DNA of 64,000 nucleotides from Nitrospirota bacterium. Its GTDB lineage: Bacteria; Nitrospirota; Nitrospiria; 2-01-FULL-66-17. The notes beneath the pieces were generated by a model. It was given only the letters and a program-made list of their open reading frames with translations. It made no database searches and was not told where the DNA came from. Of this stretch, positions 9,501-17,391 are shown one piece after another. How positions within the stretch are numbered: position 1 is the first letter of the stretch; every line of letters starts with the position of its first letter. The translations under genes were made by a program, and so were the position numbers. The stretch is from the NCBI GenBank assembly GCA_040757335.1, contig JBFLXB010000008.1, forward strand, positions 1-64,000. The letters are read 5' to 3'.

Positions 9501-9661
9501 TGACCCGTTCGACCTTCTGGGGGCCCATGGCGTGGGCGATCATGGGCGGGCTGTTGGTGGCCACGCTGCTGACGCTCTTGTTCCTCCCCGCGCTCTACGC
9601 GAGTTGGTACAACGCCAAGAAACCCACGCACGCCGCATCACCCGAAGGAGCCTTGCGATGA
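6587..9661 (+). CDS. RND efflux pump, AcrB/HAE1-like
   Basis: A 1024-residue proton-driven inner-membrane exporter with the expected duplicated architecture: TM1 near the N terminus, a large periplasmic loop, six TM helices (about residues 335-540), a second loop and a final six TM. TM4 keeps the proton-relay pair in GLLVDDAIIAVEMM. Length and motifs match the hydrophobe/amphiphile efflux family rather than the heavy-metal CusA type (no methionine relay was noticed). It forms a tripartite system with the adaptor before it and the TolC protein after it. Confidence 0.92.
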   Translation: MSQMNLSEWALKHQQMIVFLLVVLSVAGFFGYQRLGQKEDPEFTIKAMVVQTNWPGASAKEVADQVTDKLEKKLQEIAEIDYTKSYSRPGESQITVNLREDTPAKIVPDVWYQVRKKLGDIQHTLPQGVRGPFFNDEFGDTYGNLYAITGDGFSYPEMEDAADATRNEFLRLADVSKVVYVGEQAEKIYVEASNAKLASLGLDPQLIVDTLRATNTVEPTGIVQTSAERVHLRVTGEFTSVDSIREVGIRAGDRVFRLGDIAEVTRGVIDPPTFKMRHNGQEAIGLAVSMRKGGDVIRLGEQLSATVQRVQATLPVGLEIHAVSDQPKVVKESVHEFTKSLAEAVAIVLAVSFFSLGMRTGLVVALCIPLVLAVTFLAMYFLGIELQRISLGALIIALGLLVDDAIIAVEMMALKLEQGWDRFRAATYAYTATAFPMLTGTLITAAGFLPIGFAKSGAGEYTFSIFQVVGISLILSWIVAVLFTPYLGFKLLPTHHGGEVDEDAVYQRGFYAKFRAVVDACLVHRRLVITVTVALFIGALALFSTVPKQFFPASNRLELMVDLWLPEAATFAATEREVKALEAKLAGDPDVAAVTAYVGGGSPRFYLPLDVQTPNIQLGQVMVMTRDQEARERVLAKLQTWFENDFPMVRGRANRLENGPPVGYPVQFRISGPDEQVEPIAQQVAAIMRDDPHIRRVNMDWGERLKTMRVDIDQDKARALGITSRDVAFGLQASQSGLTITEYRERDKGIDVVARVTAGDRTDLNYLKDAKLYLREGQSVALSQIGRLSLDNEASVIWRRNRVPTVTVRADIVGAEAPDVTAALKPKLDALAKTLPLGYTIEIGGAQESSAKAQASIFAGMPLMIVLVLFVLMLQLQNIKKMILVLLTAPLGMIGVSAILATFQIPFGFVALLGVIALFGMIIRNAVILVVQIDHALEHGAALWDAIVESAVHRFRPIMLTALAAILAMVPLTRSTFWGPMAWAIMGGLLVATLLTLLFLPALYASWYNAKKPTHAASPEGALR

Positions 9662-11022
9662 GCATCCGAATCGTATCGACGACGGCCATGGCCACGGCGT
9701 GGCTGGTCGCGTGCGGGCCCGCGCACGCGATCGATTTGATGGGCTCGTACCAGCGCGCGCTCGGCGTCGATCCGAGTTTTCTCGCGGCCAAGGAGGCGCG
9801 CGAAGCTGGTCGCGAGCAGGCGGTGCAGGGCCGCGCATTGCTCCTGCCTAATATCACCGCCTCCGGGGACGCTACGTGGAGACAGGTCGAGACGGAAAGC
9901 GATCTCGCCGCGCAGTTCGGGAGCGTGCTCCCGGCGGAGAGCGCCGGCAACCTCTACGGCTATTCCGTGACGCTGAAGCAACCGCTCTATCGCGCCGAAG
10001 CCTTCGCGACCAACCAGCAGTTCAAGGGGCGTTCGGAGCTGGCCGAGGTCTCGTACCGCGACGCTCAGCAAGCCGTGATCTTGCGCGTGGCGAGGGCCTA
10101 TTTCGGAGTGCTGCTGGCGCAGGACACCGTGCGGCTGACCGCGGCGCAGAAGGCCGCGACCAAGGAGCAACTCGACACCGCGCAGGCGCGGTTCGACGCG
10201 GGACGCGCCAGGATCACGGACGTGCGCGACGCGCAAGCTCGCTACGACGCGATCCTGGCCTCCGAGATCGCGGCCGAAAGCGAGCTCGTGCTTCGCCGGG
10301 CCGAATACGAGGAGGTGACCGGCCAGGCGGCCGACGGCTTGGCCGAGGTGCGTCCCGAGGTCGCGCCGTTGCCCGCGGAGCCGGCCGATCTCGCGGTCTG
10401 GCAGGCCGAGGGTCTCGATGGGAGCCCGCAGGTGCGGGCCAAGCAGCAACAACTCGCGATCGCCGCCGCCGAGGTCGACAAGTACCGGTTCCTGAGCCGG
10501 CCCACGCTCGATCTGATCGGCAGCTACAGTGACAGCCGGCATTCCGGCGATCTGTCGCCCGTTGTGGCGCCCGATCGCAACCAGTCGACCTCGGTCGTGG
10601 TCCAGGTCAGCGTGCCGTTGTTTCAGGGCGGATCCATCAATTCCCAGTTGCGCGAAGCCCGTGCCAAACAACGCGAGGCGACCCAGGACCTCGACGCGGC
10701 CAAGCGGGACGCGCGTCTTCAGGTCCGAGAAGCGTTTCTAGCCGTGAGCACCGGCGTCGCCCAGGTCAAGGCCCTGGAACAGGCGCTGGAGTCGGCGAAG
10801 ACGTCGGTGGACGCCGCGGCCATCGGCCTCGATGTCGGCGTGCGTACCACGCTGGACGTGCTGGACGCCCAGCAGCGTTACTACGCGACCCAGCGCGATC
10901 TGGCCCGGGCCCGGTACGACTATCTGCTGGGGCGCCTGCAACTGCCAGCGGCCATCGGGCAACTGACCGAGAACGAAGTGATGGCCGTGAATGCGTATCT
11001 GTTGGATGAGCCGGTAGACTAG
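9658..11022 (+). CDS. TolC-family outer-membrane efflux protein
   Basis: The ATG at 9658 overlaps the pump stop by 4 nt and gives 454 residues, normal for TolC. A signal peptide ends near GPAHA (about residue 23). Two homologous halves each carry long Ala/Gln/Glu-rich helices and the DVLDAQ motif typical of the second repeat (ttldvldaqqryy region near residue 400). It supplies the outer-membrane channel of the tripartite pump. Its last codons and downstream leader were duplicated to 25891-26015. Confidence 0.9.
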   Translation: MSIRIVSTTAMATAWLVACGPAHAIDLMGSYQRALGVDPSFLAAKEAREAGREQAVQGRALLLPNITASGDATWRQVETESDLAAQFGSVLPAESAGNLYGYSVTLKQPLYRAEAFATNQQFKGRSELAEVSYRDAQQAVILRVARAYFGVLLAQDTVRLTAAQKAATKEQLDTAQARFDAGRARITDVRDAQARYDAILASEIAAESELVLRRAEYEEVTGQAADGLAEVRPEVAPLPAEPADLAVWQAEGLDGSPQVRAKQQQLAIAAAEVDKYRFLSRPTLDLIGSYSDSRHSGDLSPVVAPDRNQSTSVVVQVSVPLFQGGSINSQLREARAKQREATQDLDAAKRDARLQVREAFLAVSTGVAQVKALEQALESAKTSVDAAAIGLDVGVRTTLDVLDAQQRYYATQRDLARARYDYLLGRLQLPAAIGQLTENEVMAVNAYLLDEPVD

Positions 11023-11493
11023 GGCCCGAACTGCATCGGTTCCGAAAGAAGGTCGCCATGAGTGAACAAGCCACCGGCCCCTCTCTTTACGCCACAGCCG
11101 TATCTCTGGTATATTTGCGCCTCCATTTCCACCTTCGGCTGGACGCCTGACTTCTCTCCATGGTGTCGCGGGCCGAACGATCCTGCGACAACGGCGCGGG
11201 CCTTGAACACTGTCGGTCCGATCCTGATCCTCGCGCCGCGCGACTAAAGCATCAGACCTGGACGTACGGGATTCCCGAGCTTCTCGAAATGAGAGCGCTC
11301 GATGGTACCTGCCCGGTTGTCCGGAGCTTTCGGGCCTCGATCCTGGCCTGCTCCGTGCGCACGATCTAAGCTGCCTTTCGCCCCAAGTGCCGAGGGATGA
11401 ATGGCTGACCATTCAGACCAACACGGCGAGGTCTCCTTCTCGCTGCCACAACCGTTCCCCTCGGTGTCCTTCCCCGCGCGTTTGAGATATCAC
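11023..11493. other. Intergenic region with a relic of a TolC-downstream gene
   Basis: Bases 11025-11085 match 25959-26015 closely, including a ribosome site (GAAAGAAGGTCGCC) and a start ATG at 11057 with codons for MSEQAT. Here the frame closes after 31 codons (stop at 11147-11149) and no longer encodes the 4-TM protein seen in degraded form at 25992. The rest, to about 11480, holds no gene I can support. Confidence 0.5.
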
Positions 11494-11530
11494 GTATCTC
11501 AACAGATAACGTCTGTATCTGTTCAGATAC
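11494..11530 (+). promoter_or_regulatory. Tandem palindromic enhancer site A
   Basis: Two copies of a GTATCT-N4-AGATAC palindrome lie exactly 21 bp apart: GTATCT CAAC AGATAA (11494-11509) and GTATCT GTTC AGATAC (11515-11530). They are 84 bp upstream of a sigma-54 promoter. The same paired layout recurs at 23479 and 24879. A further inverted GAGATA lies at 11484. The likely binder is the NtrC-type regulator encoded just downstream (inference). Confidence 0.7.
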
Positions 11531-11613
11531 GGCGCGAAGCCCAGCCTTCCTTATCGACCAATAATCGGTCACTCCTTTCAAGCACTTATGTAGGCTCGCA
11601 CCATGGAGCCTCC

Positions 11614-11629
11614 TGGTATAGGAGTTGCT
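11614..11629 (+). promoter_or_regulatory. Sigma-54 promoter of the signalling operon
   Basis: TGGTATAGGAGTTGCT fits the -24/-12 consensus (TGG at -24, TTGCT at -12, correct spacing), with weaker matches at positions 4, 6 and 7. It lies 85 bp before the regulator gene and downstream of the tandem palindrome. Confidence 0.65.
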
Positions 11630-11713
11630 GAAGAGGTGCGGCATGAGGGTCGACTTCGTCATCTGTTGCCAACGGCCAAGAAGATCCCCCGTTGAAGAGG
11701 AGCCTGATCACGC

Positions 11714-13063
11714 ATGGAATCGTTGAAGACAAAAATCCTGGTGGTCGACGATGATCCCGACATCCGGAAGATTCTCCAGGATCGTCTGGAGGCCTTGCGA
11801 TACCTGGTGGTGACCGCAGAAAACGGACGCAAGGCTCTGGAAAAGCTTCCTCAAGAGGAACCTGACCTGATGTTCCTTGATCTGCAGATGCCGGGGATGG
11901 ATGGCATCGAAGTCTTGAGGAAGCTCAAGGATCACGCCGATCTCCCGATCATCATCATCACCGCCTTCGGAACCATCGAGAAGGCCGTGGAGGCGATGAA
12001 GGAAGGGGCGTTTGATTTCATCACCAAACCGTTCTCCCCCGATCATCTCGAGATCGTCATCAAGAAAGCCCTCGAGCGCACCGCTTTGAAGGAAGAGAAT
12101 CGGTACCTCCAGGGGGCAGTGAATTCGACGTTCCCTGAAATCGTGGGCACGAGTCCAAGGCTGAAGGCGGCGATTCAGGTGGCCCAGCAGGTCGCCGCCA
12201 CCTCGTCGACCGTCCTGCTGCTGGGGGAAAGCGGGACCGGGAAGGAAATTTTCGCGCGATGGATCCACCGCTGGAGCCCGCGAGCCAAGAGACCCTTCGT
12301 GGTGGTCAATTGTGTGGCCCTGAGAGATGAACTCCTGGAGAGCGAGCTGTTCGGGCACGAGAAAGGGGCGTTCACCGGTGCCCATCAGATGAAGCAAGGG
12401 AAACTGGAGATCGCCAACGGAGGCACCGTGTTCTTGGATGAGATCGGCGATTTCAAACCGGACCTGCAAGCCAAGCTGCTCAGGGTGATCCAGGAACGCG
12501 AGTTTGAGCGGGTCGGAGGGACCAGACGAATTAGCGTCGATATCCGGATTATCGCGGCGACCAATCGTGATCTCCAGGAGGAGGTTCAGGAAGGTCGGTT
12601 TCGGGAAGACCTGTTTTTCCGCTTGAATGTCGTCACGATCTCGCTCCCGCCGCTGCGTGAGAAGAAAGAAGATATACCACTGTTGGCTGATTTCTTCCTT
12701 CGCCGAGCGTGCCACAGCGTGAAGAAGCCGCTCATGAAGATTTCCGCGGAGGCCGTGGAGCACCTCATGCGTTACCACTGGCCCGGCAATGTGAGAGAAC
12801 TGGGAAACCTCATCGAACGTGCCGTGGTCCTGGCCAGAGGGGCTGAGATCACGCCGGAAGATCTTCCGCTTCTTCGAGCCCCGACCTCGAGCGACGAGAG
12901 CTTTCTGAGTAAACCGTACCACGACGCGGTTCGCCAGGCTCAGCGGGACGTGATCCGGCATGCGTTGCAGAGCAGCGGAGGCAACCAGGCGAAGGCTGCG
13001 GAGCTCCTGGGGCTTCAGCGGACATACCTCGCGCGATTGATCAAGAAGTTGCAGGTCAGGTGA
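11714..13063 (+). CDS. NtrC-family sigma-54 response regulator
   Basis: A 449-residue protein with three domains: a receiver (about 5-120; phospho-acceptor Asp56 in MFLDLQMPG, Lys in ITKPF), AAA+ (about 140-375; Walker A GESGTGKE 171-178, GAFTGA 218-223, Walker B FLDEIGD) and a C-terminal Fis-type helix-turn-helix (about 405-449). It would be phosphorylated by one of the two histidine kinases encoded downstream and drive sigma-54 promoters. Its own promoter has tandem GTATCT palindromes, so autoregulation is likely; two further promoters with the same sites lie at 23.6 and 25.0 kb. Confidence 0.92.
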   Translation: MESLKTKILVVDDDPDIRKILQDRLEALRYLVVTAENGRKALEKLPQEEPDLMFLDLQMPGMDGIEVLRKLKDHADLPIIIITAFGTIEKAVEAMKEGAFDFITKPFSPDHLEIVIKKALERTALKEENRYLQGAVNSTFPEIVGTSPRLKAAIQVAQQVAATSSTVLLLGESGTGKEIFARWIHRWSPRAKRPFVVVNCVALRDELLESELFGHEKGAFTGAHQMKQGKLEIANGGTVFLDEIGDFKPDLQAKLLRVIQEREFERVGGTRRISVDIRIIAATNRDLQEEVQEGRFREDLFFRLNVVTISLPPLREKKEDIPLLADFFLRRACHSVKKPLMKISAEAVEHLMRYHWPGNVRELGNLIERAVVLARGAEITPEDLPLLRAPTSSDESFLSKPYHDAVRQAQRDVIRHALQSSGGNQAKAAELLGLQRTYLARLIKKLQVR

Positions 13064-13085
13064 AAGGATTCCGTAGGGGAGGCAC

Positions 13086-14735
13086 ATGCTGCATTGGTTC
13101 GGAGCGAAGAGGATGAGCGTTCCTGAAAAGATCTCACTGGACGTGACGGCCGGCATGGTGGGGACGTCAAAGGAAGAACGCTATCGCAGGCTGACGGAAG
13201 AAGCGTTGCGGGAGAAAGAGGAACGGTTCCGGCAGGTGACCGAGAATATCGAGGAGGTCTTCTGGATGTCCTCGATCGACAAGACGCAGATGATCTACAT
13301 CAGTCCCGGGTACGAGACGATCTGGGGGCGTACGTGCGCGAGTCTCTACGAACAGCCGACTTCATGGATGGATGCCATACATCCGGATGACAGAGACCGG
13401 GTCAGGCGCGCCGCGGTCGAAAAGCAGGTGCGTGGCGAGTACAACGAGGAATACCGGATCGTGAGTGGTGATGGCTCCGTTCGATGGATACGCGACCGTG
13501 CGTTCCCTGTTCGCGACGAGCGCGGGGAAATTTATCGCATCGTCGGGGTCGCCGCGGACATCACCGACTACAAACGAGTGGAACAGGCGATGCAGCAGGC
13601 CAACCGGGAACTCGCCGAACTCAATCGGACTCTCGAGGAGCGGGTTCGGGAGAGAACGAACGAACTCGAGGCGGTGATTCGCCAGGTCAACAACGAAAAG
13701 GAAAAGACGGATCGGATTATCAATGAGATCGCGGACGGCGTGATCGTTCTGGATGTGACCGGGAACGTCTTGGTGATCAACCCTGCGGCGCGGACACTGT
13801 TGGGAAATGCACGGCAAGCCGGCGATGCCGATTCGTCGGAGGTCGTTCTTATCCCGCATCTCCTGGAGCTCTTCCAGGACCCTGCCGAGGCGGCTGCGAA
13901 GGAACTCGAAGTCTATGATCCTCGCCTCGCGGCCCAACGAGTACTCAAGGCAACGGCCGTCCCCCTGAAGGATGAGCGAGGCGTTCTTATCGGGAAAGTC
14001 GCCGTCTTCCATGACATCACCCAGTTCAAAGAGGTGGATCGGCTGAAATCCGAGTTTATCTCCCAAGTTTCTCACGAGTTGCGGACACCACTGACCTCCA
14101 TCAAGGGATACATCGATAATCTGCGAGACGGAGTGGCAGGAGCCTTAAAGGAAAAGCAACAGCACTACCTGGACCGAATGGCCAAGAACGCGGATCACCT
14201 GGTCCGTCTGATCAACGACCTCCTCGATGTCTCGCGGATCGAGTCGGGGAACATGCCGCTGAACCTGACATCCCTTTCCCTCCGAGATCTGGTGGCAGAG
14301 GTCATCAACAGCCTTCGGCCCATCGCCGCCGAGAAGCGGCTGCAGGTCACTGTCAAAGAGGTCGAGGCGGGGAGCCGGGTTCGGGCAGATTACGCCAAAA
14401 TCGAGCAGATCATCTCAAATCTCCTGGACAATGCGATCAAGTTCACTCCTGCGGGCGGTCGGATCACGATCACCATGCAGCACGAAGGGAAGTTCCTGAA
14501 AACCTCGATCCGGGACACCGGAATCGGGATTCCGCCGGACAAACGGTCGAAAATCTTTGACCGCTTTTATCGAGTCGTGCAGGAGTCGCCCTCAAAGGTC
14601 AATGGGACCGGGTTGGGCCTTTACATCGCGAAGAACCTGATCGAGATGCACGGAGGTCGGATCTGGGTCACCAGCGAAGTCGGGAAGGGGAGCGAGTTCT
14701 CGTTCATCCTTCCCGCCATCGTCAAAAACATGTAA
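13086..14735 (+). CDS. PAS-domain sensor histidine kinase (soluble)
   Basis: A 549-residue kinase with no membrane segment. A PAS/PAC domain spans about residues 45-160, a coiled coil about 160-205 (rich in E, R and L), a second PAS domain about 206-315, then HisKA with the phospho-histidine in SQVSHELRTPLT (His330) and a HATPase_c domain with N, G1 (DTGIGIP) and G2 (GTGLGLYI) boxes to the end. It starts 22 nt after the response regulator gene and is therefore its likely cytoplasmic partner. Ligand unknown. Confidence 0.9.
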   Translation: MLHWFGAKRMSVPEKISLDVTAGMVGTSKEERYRRLTEEALREKEERFRQVTENIEEVFWMSSIDKTQMIYISPGYETIWGRTCASLYEQPTSWMDAIHPDDRDRVRRAAVEKQVRGEYNEEYRIVSGDGSVRWIRDRAFPVRDERGEIYRIVGVAADITDYKRVEQAMQQANRELAELNRTLEERVRERTNELEAVIRQVNNEKEKTDRIINEIADGVIVLDVTGNVLVINPAARTLLGNARQAGDADSSEVVLIPHLLELFQDPAEAAAKELEVYDPRLAAQRVLKATAVPLKDERGVLIGKVAVFHDITQFKEVDRLKSEFISQVSHELRTPLTSIKGYIDNLRDGVAGALKEKQQHYLDRMAKNADHLVRLINDLLDVSRIESGNMPLNLTSLSLRDLVAEVINSLRPIAAEKRLQVTVKEVEAGSRVRADYAKIEQIISNLLDNAIKFTPAGGRITITMQHEGKFLKTSIRDTGIGIPPDKRSKIFDRFYRVVQESPSKVNGTGLGLYIAKNLIEMHGGRIWVTSEVGKGSEFSFILPAIVKNM

Positions 14736-14763
14736 CGGCCCATCAGTTCATACCGAGGATGCA

Positions 14764-17016
14764 GTGACGACTCGTCTGTGCAAGGCAGTGAGCCTGGGAG
14801 TGCTTACGGGCGTGTTGGGGCTTACGGCAAGCCTGCTGCCTTTCGGCTATGACCTCGAAGAGGGTATCGGTCTCGGTTTGCTGTTCAAGTTGAGGGGTGA
14901 GAGGCCGGCCCCGCCGGACGTGGTCGTGATCGCCGTGGATCGGGCGTCGGCCAATGAGCTGAATCTGCCTCCCGACCCCAAGCAATGGGGGCGCTCCTAT
15001 CACGCACGCTTGACCCAGAAGTTGGCCGACGAGGGCGCGAGCGTGATTGCGTTTGACCTCATGTTCGACGAGGCGCGATCGGCCGCCGAGGATCGCGCCT
15101 TTGCCGAGGCCATCCGAGCGGCGCGCAACGTGGTGCTCCTCGGATATTTGGAACGAGAGACGATTGCTCTTGCGGGACGGTCCGGGCGCGTCACCGGTGG
15201 ACTGACCGTCGATCGCATGAGGCCGCCGGCTCCGGCCCTCGCACGGGAAGCAGCGTCCGTCGCTCCCTTGCCCTTACCCAAGGTGCCGGTCACGGTCAGT
15301 CAGTTTTGGACCTTCAGTGAAGGCGCCGGGGGCCTCCCGACGCTGCCGGTCACCGCATTCCAGCTGTTCGCCCTGCAGGCCTACGATGACTTGGTCGGAG
15401 TGTTGCAGAAGGCTTTGGAGCACCCGAGGATCGCTGAGGCCGGGGAAAATGTGATCCGCGGAGCCGCGATCACCGAGGCCCAAAGACTCGTGAATTTTAA
15501 ACGGGAAGATTTTGAAGCTCCCGGAGCGGTCTATGGGCTAATCCGAAGCCTGCGAGCGGTCCTGGGAAACAGCCCAGTATTCGCCGAGATCATGCTGCGG
15601 GAGCTTGAGAACCCTATGGGGCCGGCCGGCGATGATGGGGGGGCGAAGATCCTCAAGCCGCTCCTCAACATGTACCTGGGCGGCAATAGCCGCTACCTGA
15701 ATTTCTACGGCCCTCCTCGCACCATCACCACGGTGCCGTACTTTCAAGCACTCCGGCTTCCTCAACCGGTCGTCGTGAATGGCCGGGAGGTGGATTTCAG
15801 GGGCAAGACCGTCTTCATCGGGGCATCGGATCTCTACCCATACCAGCAAGGAGACACGTACCGAACCGTCTTTTCGCAGCCGAATGGACTGGATCTCAGC
15901 GGGGTCGAGATCGGGGCGACGGCCTTCGCAAACCTGCTGGAAGACTTTCCGGTGCGGCCGATCGACTTCCGAGCCGCCCTGCTCACGATCCTGCTGTTCG
16001 GCATTGCCGTGGGATCGCTCTGTTTGTTACTCCGCCCACTCCTTGCGTTGGTGTGCAGCGTGGGCTTGATCGCGGCCTGTATGGGCATCGCCTACTACCT
16101 CTTCAAGATGGCGGGTGTCTGGGTTCCGGTGATCATTCCGCTTGGTATTCAGGCGCCGTTCGCGTTGGTGGCGGCGGTGTCCTGGAAGTACTTCGACACC
16201 AGGAAGCTCGAGGCCGCCCACAAACAGTTACAGGAAGTCGACCGGCTCAAGTCCATGTTCCTCTCCCACGTGTCGCACGAGCTGAAGACGCCGCTCACCT
16301 CGATCAAGGGATTCGTCGACAACATGCTGGATGGAGTCCTCGGGGAGCCGCCGCCAAAGTGTGGGGCCCACCGGGAACCAGATCCGGAGGAGTGTCTGGA
16401 CTGCAAGACGTATGAGGTCTATCTCAAGAAACAGCAAGACTACCTGAGTCGGATCAGAGCCAACACCGACCGCCTCAGCCGCATGATCACGAACCTCTTG
16501 GACCTCTCGCGGATCGAGTCCGGGACCCACCGGCTGGACCGCGTGCCGCTCCGTCTCTTTGATCTGGTAGTGGAGGTCGTGGAGCAGTTCCGTCCCATGG
16601 CCACCTGTAAAGGGATGACCTTGGAAATGGTTTGTCCCGATCCCACGATTCGGGCGCTGGCCGATCCCGATAAGTTCATCCAGGTGCTGACCAACCTGGT
16701 GGACAATGCCATCAAATATACGCCGCCAGGAGGAAAGGTCACAGTCACGATGATGCGTCGCGACCCTGAGCACGTGTTGATCACGGTCACGGATACCGGA
16801 GAAGGGATTCGGGCCGAAGCCATGCCGAAATTGTTCGAGCCCTTTTACCAGGCAAGCCAACAGCCCGGGACCCGCGCAAAGGGCCTGGGGCTGGGGCTCT
16901 CCATCGTCAAGACGCTGGTGGAGCTCCATGGCGGCACGATCACGGTGACCAGCGAGGTCGGGAAAGGCAGCGAGTTCTGCATTCTCATGCCGGTGCTCGC
17001 GCAGAAAGACACCTAG
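14764..17016 (+). CDS. CHASE2-domain sensor histidine kinase with cysteine insertion
   Basis: A 750-residue kinase. One N-terminal TM helix (about 8-28), an extracytoplasmic CHASE2 sensor (about 40-385), three TM helices (about 395-470), HisKA with SHVSHELKTPLTSIKG (His505) and HATPase_c (DTGEGI, GLGLGLSI). Between the two HisKA helices it carries an extra roughly 20-residue segment with Cys533-X10-Cys544-X2-Cys547 and a histidine (Cys-Gly-Ala-His) that the neighbouring PAS kinase lacks at the same place. The GTG start at 14764 follows ACCGAGGA. CHASE2 proteins often neighbour FecR-domain proteins, as here. Confidence 0.9.
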   Translation: MTTRLCKAVSLGVLTGVLGLTASLLPFGYDLEEGIGLGLLFKLRGERPAPPDVVVIAVDRASANELNLPPDPKQWGRSYHARLTQKLADEGASVIAFDLMFDEARSAAEDRAFAEAIRAARNVVLLGYLERETIALAGRSGRVTGGLTVDRMRPPAPALAREAASVAPLPLPKVPVTVSQFWTFSEGAGGLPTLPVTAFQLFALQAYDDLVGVLQKALEHPRIAEAGENVIRGAAITEAQRLVNFKREDFEAPGAVYGLIRSLRAVLGNSPVFAEIMLRELENPMGPAGDDGGAKILKPLLNMYLGGNSRYLNFYGPPRTITTVPYFQALRLPQPVVVNGREVDFRGKTVFIGASDLYPYQQGDTYRTVFSQPNGLDLSGVEIGATAFANLLEDFPVRPIDFRAALLTILLFGIAVGSLCLLLRPLLALVCSVGLIAACMGIAYYLFKMAGVWVPVIIPLGIQAPFALVAAVSWKYFDTRKLEAAHKQLQEVDRLKSMFLSHVSHELKTPLTSIKGFVDNMLDGVLGEPPPKCGAHREPDPEECLDCKTYEVYLKKQQDYLSRIRANTDRLSRMITNLLDLSRIESGTHRLDRVPLRLFDLVVEVVEQFRPMATCKGMTLEMVCPDPTIRALADPDKFIQVLTNLVDNAIKYTPPGGKVTVTMMRRDPEHVLITVTDTGEGIRAEAMPKLFEPFYQASQQPGTRAKGLGLGLSIVKTLVELHGGTITVTSEVGKGSEFCILMPVLAQKDT

Positions 17017-17019
17017 CCA

Positions 17020-17391
17020 GTGCTGCCGGAGAAGAAGCGGATTCTGCTTGCGGACGACGATCCAGACGTCTTGCTGGGCATCCGGGATCGTCTTGAATCG
17101 TTCGGGTTTCAGGTCACCGCGGTCTCCAACGGACGCGAGGCGGTGGAGGCGATGACCCTGGGAGGGTACGCCATGGTGATCATGGACGTCACGATGCCTG
17201 AGATGGACGGCATCGAGGCCCTGAGGATGATCCGGCTGCGACACCCGGCAACGCCGGTCCTCGTCATCACGTCCAATGTCGAGAACGCCGTAACCGCACT
17301 GGTCGAGGGGGCACACGCGTACCTCCTCAAGCCGATCGACCACGAACGCCTGAGAGCCACGGTGGACCGCCTGGTCCGGGAGGACTCATGA
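17020..17391 (+). CDS. Single-domain response regulator
   Basis: A 123-residue stand-alone receiver with all key residues: acidic cluster ADDD (11-14), phospho-acceptor Asp56 in MVIMDVTMP, the Thr/Ser position in VITSN and Lys in LLKPI. There is no output domain. It starts with GTG 3 nt after the CHASE2 kinase and overlaps the next gene by 4 nt, so it is probably phosphorylated by that kinase and passes the signal by protein contact or phosphorelay. Confidence 0.88.
   Translation: MLPEKKRILLADDDPDVLLGIRDRLESFGFQVTAVSNGREAVEAMTLGGYAMVIMDVTMPEMDGIEALRMIRLRHPATPVLVITSNVENAVTALVEGAHAYLLKPIDHERLRATVDRLVREDS

Noticed and set aside
11708-13156. Long minus-strand frame opposite the NtrC-type regulator
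   Set aside because: Mirror frame of a conserved AAA+ gene; it has no domain of its own.
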